Positions 1 through 12,160 are shown, counted from the stretch's first letter. The stretch is DNA of 64,000 nt from Hirundichthys speculiger (GCA_018398805.1 JAGFBZ010000857.1:202731-266730); one strand, 5' to 3'. Notes: generated from the sequence alone by a model not told the origin. Numbers and translations are program-made.

Positions 1-436
1 GAGTTCAGGAAAAAAGTAACACTTTTCGACATTCTCCCTCGCCAGACCCTCCCGGGTCAGAACAGTAACACTTACGTAACATCAGAATCCCATTTATGAG
101 TGAAGATACCATATAAACACAGCAGTTGATGAATGCTAATTACATGACCCTCACACAAGGAGTAATAAAGCAAGTTCCCAATGGAAGGTTTCCAAACCAC
201 CAGGCAAGCACAACTCATGCTAATAAGCATGAACTAATTTGTTGTGATATTGAACAGAGGGCCGTTAATAGCAGGAGCCATCCCTCACCTCTGAAATAAT
301 TATTCTAATCGCTCATTTCAGAGGTGATTAAAATGCCTTCACCTGGCAGTTTTTCTGGGACGAGCTGCACCGACATATGGTCTGGGACCGGCGGTCAACA
401 AGAAGTTGCATGTTTGTTTGGTTTCGGCGGCCAAAT
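1..436. other. Unassigned AT-rich sequence
   Basis: No convincing coding potential, RNA gene or recognised repeat is visible. The short open frames here have no recognisable domain. Confidence 0.5.
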
Positions 437-559
437 TTACAGCTGAAATTCAGACTTGAAGGCCCGCTCTCCTCCTGGTCGTGACATTTTTGCTGTCTGG
501 GAAAGTTTTCTGCTGCCATCTGGCATCATCATCCGGCGAAGGCTGGAGTCTGTCCAAGC

Positions 560-735
560 TGTTACAGAGAGGGAAATGGTACACCCCGGACGGGTCGCCC
601 GGTCCATCACAGGGCCACGCAGAGAAAAATGAGACACACCCAGCGCACCAGAAATGACTCCTACAGGCAACTCAGAATTATCAGTCAACCTAATGTGCAT
701 TTTTATGGCCAGTGGGAGGAAACTGGATCACACGT
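560..735. repeat. Diverged copy of the ATCC-tailed teleost retroposon
   Basis: The run through 'ggtccatcacagggccac', 'gactcctacaggcaac' and 'gtgggaggaaact' matches the internal part of the better copy at 29.4 kb. It lacks the ATCC tail. The edges are approximate. Confidence 0.6.
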
Positions 736-1194
736 CAGCCAGCTTTTTATGGTGTTTTCTTCCACTGAAAGTAGATACAGTTACGTGAAAAAGAAAGTAC
801 ACCCTCTGTCACTTTTATATACATACATAACATAAAAAGATAAAAAATCACTTGGTCCTGTCTGGATTTTTACAACCTCAGATGAACAACAACAGATGGC
901 AAATTTCATCATGTCAATATTTAATTAAAGGAGACATGCCCTTTTATCGAACACACAATTTCCTTAAGTATTGATTAAATACACGAGACATGCTTTGGTC
1001 AAAGGTATAGTGAAACAGAACGGCCTTCAACCACGCCTGGACCGCCCCGTTCATGGCAGCTGGTTTTACTGGGTTGAGCCAGAACCCCACCCTCCTGCTC
1101 TGTGCTGTGTGCCTCTTTTGGAATCAGTATTACAGCCTTGTGCTCCTCACTCCTGAGGTTCAGCGAACGCAGCGTGTCCTGAGGAGATAAAAAA

Positions 1195-1569
1195 GAGAGG
1201 AGGGTTCACCTCTTTTGGTCATGCGCTAAACTTAAGAAATTCTGGGAGGAGATATTTCAGTGGTACAGTGTTTTACTAGCAAAGTGAGAGATCCCTGATT
1301 GTAATTCTGCAATTCTGGGCTGTTCTGAAAATTGCTCGCAACTTCCATATGAGAGTCAGTTGGCTCTCATGTTTGGCGTGGTGATAGCCAAGAGGGTTAT
1401 ATTAAGGGAATGGAAGTCTTCATCCCCTCCTTGTTATAAAAGATGGCTCAATGATATGATTTCCTGTCTACATCTGGAGGAGATAAGATATTCTTTGTCT
1501 AACTCAAATTTGAAATTTGTAAAGATTTGGGGGCCCTTCGTGGATCACATCAGGCAACGGGGCGCCTAA
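1195..1569 (+). pseudogene. L1-type LINE ORF2 C-terminus, degenerate
   Basis: From about 1207 one frame reads HLFWSCAKLKKFWEEIF, then a TGA, then about 97 further residues including LALMFGVVIAKRVILREWKS and KIWGPFVD before a stop near 1567. The Cys/Trp-rich start followed by a helical tail is how the C-terminal end of L1-clade ORF2 proteins looks in fish. Only the last 120 or so codons remain, so this is a 5'-truncated insertion, as expected for target-primed reverse transcription. It cannot be functional: it has an internal stop and no reverse transcriptase or endonuclease domain. The following 500 bases are its likely 3' UTR. Confidence 0.8.
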
Positions 1570-2100
1570 GTTGTACACCTTACTCTATGAGCTCTACATT
1601 TTTGTTGGCAGAGTACTATTAAGGTCCATTTCTCATGTTTTAACTGTCTAAATTTAAAGGACCTTAAGTGTGTTCCTGCTTATCTGTTGTTGGTCCTGGT
1701 GGTAGAATCTGGTTTCCTGTGGCTACCTGCCTTTGCTGGATTTTTTTGTAGCATTAGCATTGGGTTATACCTGCACTGTCTATTTAAGTATGCATGTACA
1801 ATATATGGTGTATAATGTATTATATTCTGTATACACTGGCCTTTTGTTCGGGTTGGGGTACGGACACTGTGTCTCGTTTTCTTTTTTTTTGTTGTTGTTG
1901 TTTTTTCCTGTTGTTTTTGTATTTTGTATAAATCTAAAAACCTGTGTGTTGACACAATGCCAAAGAGGAAAGACATCATTGCATGGTATTTAATGGAAGG
2001 TCTGTTGTCCGTAAAAAAACAAGAAAGGAAAATTAGACTGCAAACCACTGAGAAGCATGTACATCTAGCCTTTGTTGTGGTTTCAAATTTGAAATAAAAC
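1570..2100 (+). repeat. Probable 3' UTR of the L1 fragment
   Basis: This stretch follows the ORF2 stop directly. It is T-rich with gttgttgttg-type runs and ends with an AATAAA signal at about 2093-2098. The assignment rests on position and base composition. Confidence 0.5.
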
Positions 2101-2104
2101 ATCT

Positions 2105-3537
2105 CTTAGTTCTCATCTCTTATAAGAACTGCATGATCAATTTAGTGTTGCGTTTTCTTTACTTTCCCAAAGAGTGTGGTTAACTGAAAGAAAGAAAACA
2201 TTTAAAAGGAATACACACATTTAAATTGTAAATTATTACCACTCTAATATGAATACATCCATGGTAAGAATGGTAAATTGTAGGCGATTCAAATGAGTCT
2301 ATAATCATCTCTGTGTGAACACATTATTGCAGATTAGTTTTTTTTATTTAAAAAAAAAAACCTTAATTAAAAAGTAAACTCTGCAAGTCACAGAGGAGGC
2401 TTTCCACGAGTATATCCATTAAAGTTATGATCATGAAGGGAGGGTTGTGTTTTGTGGTTAAGATGAGTTAATTTCCCGGGAGGACTAACACATTTCAAGG
2501 ATCGTACCTGAGCCCGTCTAGGAATTGAACCAAGGATCTCCCGAAATGAGAAGACCGACGAGCCTCGAGAACAAGCAGGTTCCCTACAGTTTCAGATTAA
2601 GCTGAAAAAGGGTTTGCTAAGCATTTAGGTCATTTCTGGATGAAACAAATCCTTCTGAAATCGCTCTGTTTCACGGTGCCTTTCCACTTCTGGATCTTCC
2701 ACAACAAATCGCTTCAAAAATGTTCCTTCTGTTTCTCATCATTTCATTCTAATCTTTTTAATTTTGTGGAGAGATGCTGTCATTTATAACCAAATCAAGA
2801 TTGTTTTCACATATACTCTCCAGTCCTTGCGTCATCCTCTATAATTAAAAGAACTGGTCTCTTTGAGCCACTGGTACTGCCACCAGGTTAGCTGAGGCTT
2901 GTAGAGTTTAACCCGTGTTACGTGACATGGAGCAGTCACCTGACCTCCTTCGCACCATTGCATCCTTGGAGCCTGTGGTTTGACCTGCAGCTGAGGTTCA
3001 GTGGCACACATACTAATGTCACCACGAGCACGAGAGGTTTGCTTAAACCTGCACGTATGTTTCAATGCAGCACGGCAGCACGGGGGCCGGGAACGGCGGG
3101 GGTTGAAACCCAGAAGCTGTTCACACGGTTGACAGCAAATCTACTTACGCACAGTCTGCAGTGCTTCCTGCACCTTCAAGCGTTTGGAAAGGCATGCCCG
3201 GAGCTGTGCAGGCATCATCTCCCTACCAGAAGGTTTTTAGTCATTGCACAGCTGTGACAAATTAATCAAATCTCAACGTATCAGCGATGTCTCCTCACCT
3301 GACGTTGTGTGTCACGTTGTGTCTCACATTTCTGTTCTGGATCATCAGTCTGTACGAAACTAAGCCTGCAGTTAATGTTGTTATGGTTATAAAATGATGC
3401 AAAAGTTGGGTATTTGATCATTTTGTGTCGACATAAAGTGATATTTAGAACTCTCCTCACCTTGACAGAATCTCAGTTTGGTTTTTTGTGGAACATTTTT
3501 TTCAAAAGATGTCTCCGATGCCACATTAGTCAAAATA
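2105..3537. other. Unassigned sequence
   Basis: Mostly AT-rich DNA without a recognised element, apart from a weak tRNA-like stretch near 2505-2590. The overlapping open frames at 2832-3257 on both strands show no domain. Confidence 0.4.
2505..2590 (-). repeat. Possible tRNA-derived (SINE-head-like) sequence
   Basis: On the minus strand 'ccttggttcaattcctag' resembles a Pol III B-box region (GGTTCRANTCC). The A-box half is poor and no full cloverleaf was drawn, so a decayed tRNA or SINE head is a guess. Confidence 0.3.
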
Positions 3538-3545
3538 GCCTATAT

Positions 3546-4156
3546 CACATGTGTCAAACACAAGGCCCGCGGGCCAAATGTGGCCCGCCACATCATTTTA
3601 TGTGGCCCTCGAGCGCTTGTGCACTATTGGCTTAAATTTTAAACTGATATTTTACGACTTAAAATAAGCTTACACCGCTTTAAAGCGCATATTGACAATA
3701 AACTACATCTCCCATAATGCATTTCATCATTACCCACAACGATAACAGTATATCACCATGAGCAAGAACTCAAGATGATTTTCAGAACTGATTGAGTTGA
3801 GAAAAACCTCTACAAACTAGTCCCAACATGTCAAAGAAAAGAAAAATTGATGCACAAGGAAGACAGTTTCATCAACAACGAGAAAACTAATACAAGTTTG
3901 TACCTCAAGGTGAAAAAACAGCATGTCTTTTGTGTTATGAGGCGGTGTCAGTCGTTAAAGAGTTTAATTTACGTCGGCATTTGGACAGAAAACATGGAAA
4001 TAAATACAGAATCTGTTATTTAACAATATAATAAGGTGTAGTTAAATTTATTTTGATTTTCATTGCATTTTGTCACACTCATGCTGTCAGTCTGGCCCTT
4101 GGAGGGCAACCATGATGCTGATGTGGCCCTCAGTGAAAATGAGTCTGACTCCCCTG
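3546..4156 (+). mobile_element. hAT element copy 1 (zinc-finger transposase remnant)
   Basis: The element is 611 bp with imperfect terminal inverted repeats: left CACATGTGTCAAAC, right (reverse complement) CAGGGGAGTCAGAC. It is flanked by gcctatat (3538-3545) and acctatat (4157-4164), a 7/8 match of hAT length. Inside, about 3828-4010 encodes the start of a transposase of the GTF2IRD2-like/Charlie type. It begins MSKKRKIDAQGRQFHQQRE and continues to a finger with CLLC and RRHLDRKHG. A TAA interrupts the frame near 3888 and everything after the finger is deleted, so this is a non-autonomous deletion derivative. Sister copies lie at 6.0 kb and, in reverse, at 44.9 kb. Confidence 0.85.
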
Positions 4157-4164
4157 ACCTATAT

Positions 4165-5040
4165 GGTTTGTTCATCCAGTCTCAGCTACTATAATTCCCA
4201 TTTCTGATGTCTTCAGCTCCTGTTTTGAGGCTCATATGAATGCAAAATTTTGAACTTTGTCAGCCGTCGCTCTTGCGTTGCCTCTCTGGCAGCACATTAA
4301 CTCAGAGTTAAATTCCTGTCAGCTGTGATGTTCAGAAACATACTTGCAGCATGGACTGGCTGCAACTCCGTCCCAGCTTTCCCAGAGGCTCATCTAATCC
4401 AGACACATGTTTTGGCTCTAATTGTAGATTGTCAATTTAGGATCTGAGGCTGCGCACAAGAACCAGCCCCAAACCTGTTCTTTGAACCTTGCATTTGTGT
4501 CGTTTGGACACTGCTGGACAGTTTGGGACGTCTGCTCTGTAAAGGACTCATGTCTGGTGCACAATAGGAATCAATGTTTTATGTGTCGTCACGACCACAG
4601 GGTGCTGCTGTTGTACTTCACACAGCCAGCCTCTCCTCCTCACCAGCCGGATAGTGATAAGTCACAGTCCCCCCCCCCCCTTTCTTCCACTTATATAAGA
4701 CCCGTATATTTCATTTGTGTGCATGCCACGATACGAGGAAATTTCTCGCAATTAGTTTGCTTCAATTCATATTCTTATGTCAGCATCAGCACTCTCCTGC
4801 GCAGGAAATAATGTGTTTCCTCTCCGAAGTCATGTGATTGATTATAGTTCACTTGTGCGGCTGATGAACATTTGTCTTGTGTTTATGGCATTCAAGCACC
4901 ACAAGTGCTGAACCTTGGCATTATGGAAATCTTTGTCCCTGAAAGAAAACAAAACAAAAAAAAAACCTAACTTAGATTGTTTAATCAGTGAAGGGGGAAA
5001 GACTACTCTTCCAAATATACACCCTGGTTCTCTGAAAGCT
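4165..5040. other. Unassigned sequence with a poly(C) run
   Basis: No supported gene is visible. A run of ten or more C lies around 4671-4680. The short frame at 4482-4811 has no recognisable domain. Confidence 0.4.
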
Positions 5041-5084
5041 GAGTGAAGTATCTAACTCCTGGCCTAACCAGTCAGAGAAGCTCC

Positions 5085-5190
5085 ACCACCACCAAATGTA
5101 TCAAGAAACAGACGAATCTCAACCCCGGCAAGGGGACACCCCCTTTACCTGCGATAAGTGCCGGCTGCCTGCATGCTTCAGCATCCAGTA
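5085..5190 (+). repeat. Possible LINE ORF1 scrap with a CxxC knuckle
   Basis: One frame reads DTPFTCDKCRLPACFSI, a zinc-knuckle-like CxxC motif preceded by Gln/Arg/Pro-rich residues, reminiscent of ORF1 proteins of CR1/L2-type fish LINEs. The longest open frame here (5043-5429) is in a different register and has no domain. Confidence 0.3.
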
Positions 5191-5429
5191 GGTCCATTTC
5201 TTCCTCAAACCCATGCAAGCAGGGCAGTGTGATGATGTTCTTCACTCAGGAGCTAGAGGCTTTGAAAGGAGGCCCAGGACACAAAGACCTGGTTATGTTC
5301 AGGAGACTCCAAGTCCAAATGTATACATATGGCTCATACGGGAAAGAGAAAATTCAACTTCCACCTACTGTCAACAGTAAATGGTGGGGTGAGGAAGAAA
5401 CAGTAGCTCTGAACATTACCGTCCTCTAG

Positions 5430-5687
5430 TCTGGAGGAAACTAAGTATGCGTGCAACAGAGCAGTCAACTTACATCGTCTTTTTGCCAGAAACAGGACAC
5501 ATTGACACACAGCGTCTCTGAATCAATGGACCCAGTGGGCTCAAAAACCAGACCTGGAGGTGACTCTGCTAGGACTGGCATGCTTCCTTCATAAACCTCA
5601 GAAGAATGCTAACCAACTGGTGCATCAACGCAGCCACCATGGCAGGCTGTCACCATCACAATCAGAGACACACACTCTGGTTCAATT
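5430..5687. other. Unassigned sequence
   Basis: No gene or recognised repeat is visible in this stretch. Confidence 0.4.
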
Positions 5688-6035
5688 CAATTTTATTTTA
5701 TTTGTATAGTGTCTGTTACAATGTCAATTGTCTCTAGGTGCATTACAGAGACCCAGATCATGACCCCCGAGCAAATATCATTAACTAGAAATATAATATT
5801 AAATCCTAAACAAGGATAATGGCAGGTAAAAAAAACTCCCACAGAGGGAGAAAAAAACCTTTAAGCCAAACAGTGGCAAGAAAAAACTCCACTTTAAGAG
5901 GAAGAAACCTTGATCAGGACCTGGATCATATGGAGGACCTTCCTGATGAAGACCAGCTGGATAAAGAAAGAAAAACAGAGGAGAGACAGGACAGAGAGAG
6001 GATGGAGGACAGAGAGAGGAGAACACACAAATGAC
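5688..6035. repeat. Teleost dispersed repeat ('tttatttgtatagtg' type), copy 1
   Basis: It shows the familiar order 'ttttatttgtatagtg', 'cagagacccag', 'ggcaagaaaaaactcc', 'gaagaaaccttgatcagg', then an A/G-rich tail. A second copy is at 23.88-24.28 kb. The open frames inside it (Lys/Glu/Arg-rich) are artefacts of its purine-rich composition. The class is not certain. Confidence 0.75.
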
Positions 6036-6045
6036 TGAATGAAAT

Positions 6046-6862
6046 GACTACACAAGGCCCACGGGCCAGATGTGGTCCGCCACGTCATTTTATGTGGCCC
6101 TCGAGAGCTTGTGCACTTTTGGCTTAAATTTTAAATCAATATTTTAAGACTTAAAATAAGTTTACACCGCTTTTACGCGCATATTGACAATAAACTACAT
6201 CTCCCATAATGCATTTCGTCGTTACCCACAACGATAGCAGTATATGACAGAGAGCAAGAACTCAAGATGATTTTCAGAACTGATGAACTTAAGAAAAACC
6301 TTTACAAACTAACCCCAATATGTCCAGGAAAATAAAATTTGATTCACAAGAATGACAGTTTCATCAACGACGGGAAAGCGAATACAAGTTTGTATCTCAA
6401 GGTGAAAAAACAGTAAGTCTTTTGGCATCTATGAGGCGGTGTCAGTCATGAAAGAGTATAATCTACGTCTGCATTTTGACAGAAAACACGGAGCTAAGTA
6501 TGCTAAATTTAGCCCACAGGAAAAACAAAGAATCGTTTCTGCTTCTGAAACCAAGGTAACGGATACTCTCAGTGATGTTTACAGAGTCTGTTACCATGGC
6601 AATGGACTCTGTAATCATCACTTGTGCAAGAGCAGGTTGACAACCCCAAACCCTGAGTTTAATGAGTTAAATATTTTGAAATTTATATACATATTACATA
6701 CATATTAGATACAGAAACCATTATTTAACAATATAATAAGGTGTAATTTAATTTATTTTGATTTAAATTGCATTTTGTTACATTCATGCTGTCGAATCTG
6801 GCCCTTGGAGGGCCACCATGATGCTGATGTGGCCCTCAGTGAAAATGAGTCTGACACCCCTG
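6046..6862 (+). mobile_element. hAT element copy 2 (zinc-finger transposase remnant)
   Basis: Same family as the element at 3546. The right end CACCCCTG is intact, while the left terminal repeat has decayed or been lost next to the preceding repeat. The frame at about 6439-6560 reads MSVMKEYNLRLHFDRKHG, then AKYAKFSPQEKQRIV, extending further than copy 1. It is then lost. A TAA replaces the residue after the upstream 'gtgaaaaaacag'. No target duplication could be assigned. Confidence 0.82.
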
Positions 6863-6869
6863 GACCACA

Positions 6870-9450
6870 TAAACAGATGAAGGTAGCAGCACTGAGGTGA
6901 GATGGTCAGAGGACTAGATCACTGGTCACCACGCCAGTCAGCACCCCGAACACATCTGGTTTACACCTGGATATCACAAATGTGCTAGTGCATCTCCCCC
7001 TAAAGCTAAGATCATCTCTGATGTTTTTACTCACAAAAACAGCCTTCACATCCATGAATCTTGTAATTTGTCTCTTTCCAGAGGGAAGAGCTTGCCAGCA
7101 GGTTCATCTGTATGACCCATCAAATGTAAATCAATACAATTTTCTTTCCCACCTTTTACAGCAAGATCAAATACTGCTCAAAAGTCAAACAGATAGGTTG
7201 AAAAGCAGGCCAGTTGTGTTTGTGTATGTATATCTAGACAGCTCCTTCTGGTGCTACTCCCGTGGTACAGTGTTGTCATTATATCATCACAAAATCTCCA
7301 GTTCAGGTTGAAAACTGCCGTAAATTTTTCCACGTCTGGCAAATGAGACTCCCCGCTATTTGAAACCTGAGGATTTCATTCACAGCTCTCCACAATAACA
7401 ACGGTTCCCCAGCGTGTTGACAAAGTCTAAATCTTCTCCACAACCAGGTTTCTCAACAGCACCTGCAGTGAGCGCTGGGACTTCTGTTGCGCTGCTGGAG
7501 GGACAGCTGGCATTTGTAGTTTTCATCCACTGCAGCGTGGATATTACTGAGACCATCAGTCCTTTCAGGCGTTTGCAGAGTCTTAATGAGACACCGGTGT
7601 CCTTGCAGAAACACGGCACGATGCTGGGGGATTTGGTTTATTTGTTCTCTTGATAGAAAAGGCCCAGTTTTTACTGAGATCCAAATATTTTTATGTTTGA
7701 AATATACCAAGAACATCCTCTCCACCTGTTTCCCAGCTGAGAGTAAACACCAGAAAACCGGCCGACGATGCCAATGATTGGTGGTCCTCAGCCTGGGTTA
7801 GGGTTAGGATTTCAGGTCCGCGCTGACACACGCATAAACCCTCGGAGTGAGCGACAACCCAAACAGGAAGGGTCTGATATTTGCATGCTGAGACACCGCA
7901 TCAGTATGCAAATCTCAGGAAGTATTTGTAAGCTGGATAAAATCTTATTTAAAAATAAGAATCGTGTAATTCTATCAACATGAGCCAGTTTGAAAAGATC
8001 AGGAAAAAACAAACAACATTTTGCATAAGAATTTTCAATTCATAATTTCAGTGATGGGAACTGAGGAAATATAAGCCTCAAATGTGATGTAATGACATTC
8101 TTTTTTTTGGAATGAGGATATCCAGAATAAAAGGTTAATTTCCCTCTGTACAACAAATCGAATACTCCCCCGACTTTATTTAGAGGAAATTTTGCTCTGT
8201 AAAGCATTTTCTGCACCCACTGGGAGCCATTCGTCCACTCTTGACAGCTCAGGAGCTTGACGCTTCAAACTGAAATCAGCGACGCCCCCATCTGGTGACA
8301 GTGTGCACTGCAACTTTGGAGGGTTTTTTTTTTTTTGTGTGTGTGTGTGTTTTCATTGAACACAGAGTTCTTGGTTTTATGTCTTGATGTGACAGCAGCA
8401 TATTTATTTGAAGAATTGTGAGAAAGGTTGCAGATTTTCAGCTTCTTACAGGCTCTTCTTTGTGAAGTGACCCCCACAGGATGGTGTGTGGTGGGGGGTC
8501 GTGAGGGGTGGGAATCTCCTGGGAAGTTGGAGCCAAAAACTTGTGCATCTCCAAAGCTGTGGCTGGAATGAAAACGACTGTCACACGGCATTGAGGGGGC
8601 CTTGGAGATAAAGCCTCTGTTCTCATCTTTTTTGGAGTGTAGAGGGAGCTGGTAAAAAAGTCCTTTGGGGTCTTAGGGCAGTGATGTCTGTGATTGCTGC
8701 CTGAGCCTCTGGTTGCTATCACAGCAAACAGAGGCTCAGGCGCAGTGGTGGCGGCCACAGCAGCGGCAAAAGACTTTTTACCCCACTGTTTAGGTCCCCG
8801 TGGACCCTGCTGGTGTGACACTGGCTGAACCTGGGTTCTTTATAATTAATGCCGTGTCCCCTCACATCTATAGCCATGAAGCCCTTGCAGGCTGGAAACA
8901 GCTGGTGAGGTGCAGCTTTGCAGGAAAAGCAGAAATCAAAAGCCTCTTCTTTATAAGGTTGCTATCCTGTGTGGCGATGAGCACTTCCACCTCTGTCATA
9001 GCTCAGGCAGGGAATCCTAAATGAAAGGGGGTCTAAAGATCAGCTGATTCACACGAAGACTTGATATTATGTTAAACATGTAAATACATCTTCATGGACA
9101 CCCACTGATTAATTTAAATGTCATATAAACCAGTCCGTGGTTTACTCCCAGCACTAAAATTTAATTAGCTGAGACTCCTGCTCAGTCAGCTTGAGATGGT
9201 TTAAACATTGTTTAAGGCAGATACCTCTAAAGTTCATGGTGTGGGTGTGTTCTTACATGCTTTAAAATGTAACAAAAGTGAATCAATAAAGAAATAATGA
9301 CCTATTATCACTGCTAACACCTGCTTCAACACAGGCGCAGATGAATATACAGTAAGCAAAACTGAACACTCCCCTCCCCACGAGCCCCTCCCCAATTTAA
9401 TCCCTGTTTGAGAGGAAAAAAAATCTAATCCAATATGTTTAAGAGCCAGC
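6870..9450. other. Unassigned sequence
   Basis: No gene model or transposon ends were recognised. Minor features are a three-unit telomere-like run (7795-7808) and T/GT-rich tracts near 8322-8350. The longest frame (8438-8821, minus) is Pro/Thr/Ser-rich with no domain. Confidence 0.4.
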
Positions 9451-9455
9451 ATAGC

Positions 9456-10026
9456 TAGGGATGTAACAATATGGAAAATTTGATATCTTGATTATAATTA
9501 TCATGGTTTACGATATTATCACAGGTTTACGATATTATCACGGTATTCCTAACTGCTGTAAAAATGTCCAGACGTCAAAGTAATTTCACTAAATCTTGTG
9601 ATTTCCTTCTCATACTAAAACATTAGAAGCCAAAATCTTTCACATTAAAAGGACAAACAACTGGCACAGAAAGAGCCTTTGTTGTAAATGAACAAAATGA
9701 ATTACAGATTTTTTCTTTTTTCTTGCATGCTCTGCAGACAGGATAACTGTCCTCCACCAGTTGTCCCTCTGCATTCTTAAGAAAACCTAAATATACCCAG
9801 ACCTCAGATTTCGTTCTTTTAGTGTGTTGGTAAATGTCCTGCATGCTGTCACCAGTTTCTGCCACGCTTACATCACAATGCCGATGTTACAAGCTACATA
9901 TTCAGACACAGTCGCATGTCCTGGTAATCCACTGGGATAATTAGATGAAATCAAACACAAACGGTAATCGTTATCGCGCAAAATTTCACCATGCTTTACC
10001 GTAATATCGGTAACCGTTCCATCCCG
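9456..10026 (-). mobile_element. hAT-Ac-type deletion derivative with a BED-finger N-terminus
   Basis: The left end TAGGGATGTAAC pairs with a right end whose reverse complement begins CGGGATGGAACGG. Flanks agcatagc and agcacaga agree at 6 of 8 bases. On the minus strand 9623-9865 encodes 80 residues starting MAETGDSMQDI, with SEVWVYLGFLKNAEGQLVED and PVCRACKKK. This is the first half of a BED zinc finger (Trp, two aromatics, CxxC) as found in ZBED1-like hAT transposases. The distal His pair is lost to a frameshift or deletion. The rest of the transposase is absent. Confidence 0.72.
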
Positions 10027-10040
10027 AGCACAGACACGGT

Positions 10041-10475
10041 TTATCAAAACAGAAACAGTGACACTGGCATATTAAATGTATAAATTACTTGTTTACAACT
10101 ATGAATAAATATTGTTCAAGAATAACTCCACCTATAGCGGCAGCTTGTTGCAGCAGCTTTAGTTGTTGTTACTAACAACTTTTTAAAATCTTTTTTGTGT
10201 TTTTTTTCTTCTTAGTTTTCTTAGTTAAAATTGTTGATTATTTTAAAATTCTTCGTCATTCTGGCTTGAAATCTGTGATGCTTGATGGATTTCTTTCAAT
10301 ACTTTGACTTAAAAAAAAAAAAAAATCTACCTGTCATGATGAGTAACCATGGCAACTTGAAAGTTGTTTAAAGCAGGAGGAGCTAATCGAGATTTCAAGA
10401 GCCCAAATAATACCTAGAATGAGACCCCAATGAGTTGAAATAGAGACATCGTGTATGTAGACCAGGAGCAAAGTG
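10041..10475. other. Unassigned AT-rich sequence
   Basis: T-rich and A-rich tracts (for example 10310-10325) with no recognised gene or element. Confidence 0.4.
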
Positions 10476-10479
10476 GAGA

Positions 10480-11175
10480 GAAAGAAGTTGGAAATCTAAA
10501 GCACTCTGGAGATGGAGTTTGTGTCTCACCATTCCTCTTCACTCTGTACACCTCAGACTTCCAATACAAGTCCTGCCGTCTGTTGAAACAAGACAAGGGA
10601 GGTGATTGTGGATCATAGGAGGACCAGGAACAAGTCAAACAGTATTTCCATCATGGGAGAAGAAGTGGAGGTGGTGGAGGAGGATAAAGACCTCAGTGTT
10701 CAGCTGGACAACAGACTGGACTGGAGACACTGATGCTGATGAGAAGAAGGGACAGAGCTGACTGAGGTCCTTCACTGTTTGCAACAAGATGTTTCATATC
10801 TTCTATCAGTCTGTTGTGGAGAGTTCAATCTCATCTGCAGTCATCTGTTGGAGGAGCAGCATCAGAGCCAGAGACTTAAAGAAACTGATCAAACTGACAA
10901 AGAAGGCTGGTTCTGTTCTGGAGATTATGGAGCAAAGGAGGATGCTTCATGAAATGAAGAAGATCATGGACAACCCTGAACATCTACACAACACAGCGAT
11001 TTAACAACAAAGTGTCTTCAGTCAGAGGATCTTTGGATCTGCCGGGACACAGATGCTGCAGGAGATCCTTCCTGCCCACAGCTATAACCATCTACAATGA
11101 ACCTTTGTGGATCCTTAAATAATGGCAACTACTGCAACAATTATTTTCCCTTCTGGGATCAATAAAGTATTAGTT
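10480..11175 (+). pseudogene. L2-type LINE fragment (RT C-terminus and 3' end)
   Basis: Broken frames read CVSPFLFTLYTSDFQY, then EEVEVVEEDKDLSVQLDNRL, then MFHIFYQSVVESSISS and KAGSVLEI. All align in order with the L2 reverse transcriptase at 62.5-63.6 kb on the other strand. It is 5'-truncated, frameshifted and carries an internal deletion before the TREVIVDHRR segment. It ends with 'cccttctgggatcaataaag' at about 11151-11170 and a ttagttagttag tail, a typical L2-like 3' terminus. Confidence 0.8.
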
Positions 11176-11276
11176 AGTTAGTGTGCTTATACGAAACAAA
11201 TTCTTTTCACTTTATGCACTGGTAATGCAGAAAGTCAGCGGCACCTCCTCCCACTGGAGGAATGAAATGTTCTTTT

Positions 11277-12152
11277 TAGGGCTGGGCAACGATTAAAATT
11301 TTTAATCACGATTAATCGCATGATTTCCCTGATTAATCACGATTAATCGCATTGTATACAGAAAATCAAATAATGAATTCAAAAGTAATCTAAAGTGCAC
11401 TTTTATTTAAATGTTCTGCTGCCATAATGAACTAAAGTGTCATAACATTTGCTGTTGAAACACTTTTAACATCAGCACTTGTCAGTAACATATATATTGT
11501 GTAAATGAAAATGTCCATGTTAAAGTTCAGTAACTTTACCAATCTGTGTACTATTTATTCTTTCCATTTTCAATTGTCAATCAAAAATAAAAAAAAATTA
11601 AAAAGTGACATTTTATTACGTTTTTCGTTTTTTAACTAACACAAAAAAATGAAAAAAAAATGCCTGTTTTTTTTTTTTTATATTTCAATTTTAGACTTGG
11701 ATCAAAAATACGAAATTTAAAAACGGGCCACAGAACTGAATTTGTTTTATAATGGAGGACTGGACTTTCTGTTGTCGTTACACATCTGTGCCACTAGATA
11801 GAGCCGCACTGCAGTAACCAGCTAGAGAACAGCAGGACAGTGAACATATGGAGCAGATCTGATGGAACATGGAAGAATGACACAAGTTTTGTTGCAGTCC
11901 AGAATTTTTTTTTTTCAGACAGAATTGTTAATATTGCTACCTGAACTGTAAAGTTCATGGATTAATACCATTCTCCATGTCTGTTTTAGCTTTTCCTTAT
12001 GTTTACCGTTTTCCAGTTCCGCAGCAGCCAGAAACAGACTTTTCAAAATAAAAGCATGTGAGCAACATGCGTTAACGTGCGATAAAATAAATGTCAGCGT
12101 TAATAAATTAATGCGTTAACGCGATGATAACGTGCCAACTTGCCCAGCCCTA
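11277..12152. mobile_element. hAT non-autonomous element (TAGGGCTGGGCAA ends)
   Basis: 876 bp, terminal repeats TAGGGCTGGGCAA at both ends, and a perfect 8-bp target duplication gttctttt (11269-11276 and 12153-12160). The subterminal regions are rich in attaatcgcat/gcgttaacgc units. No transposase frame remains. An internal block at 11764-11945 also occurs in an unrelated element at 18.6 kb. Confidence 0.9.
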
Positions 12153-12160
12153 GTTCTTTT

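Noticed and set aside
2505..2590. Functional tRNA gene
   Set aside because: Only a B-box-like string is present. The A-box and stems are not convincing.
5043..5429. 128-codon plus-strand frame
   Set aside because: No domain. The only motif in the area (a CxxC knuckle) is in another frame.
5819..6034. Lys/Glu/Arg-rich frame
   Set aside because: It lies within a purine-rich dispersed repeat that occurs again at 23.9 kb, so composition explains the frame.
8438..8821. 127-codon minus-strand frame
   Set aside because: Pro/Thr/Ser/His-rich with no domain or splice context. Probably chance in a GC-richer patch.
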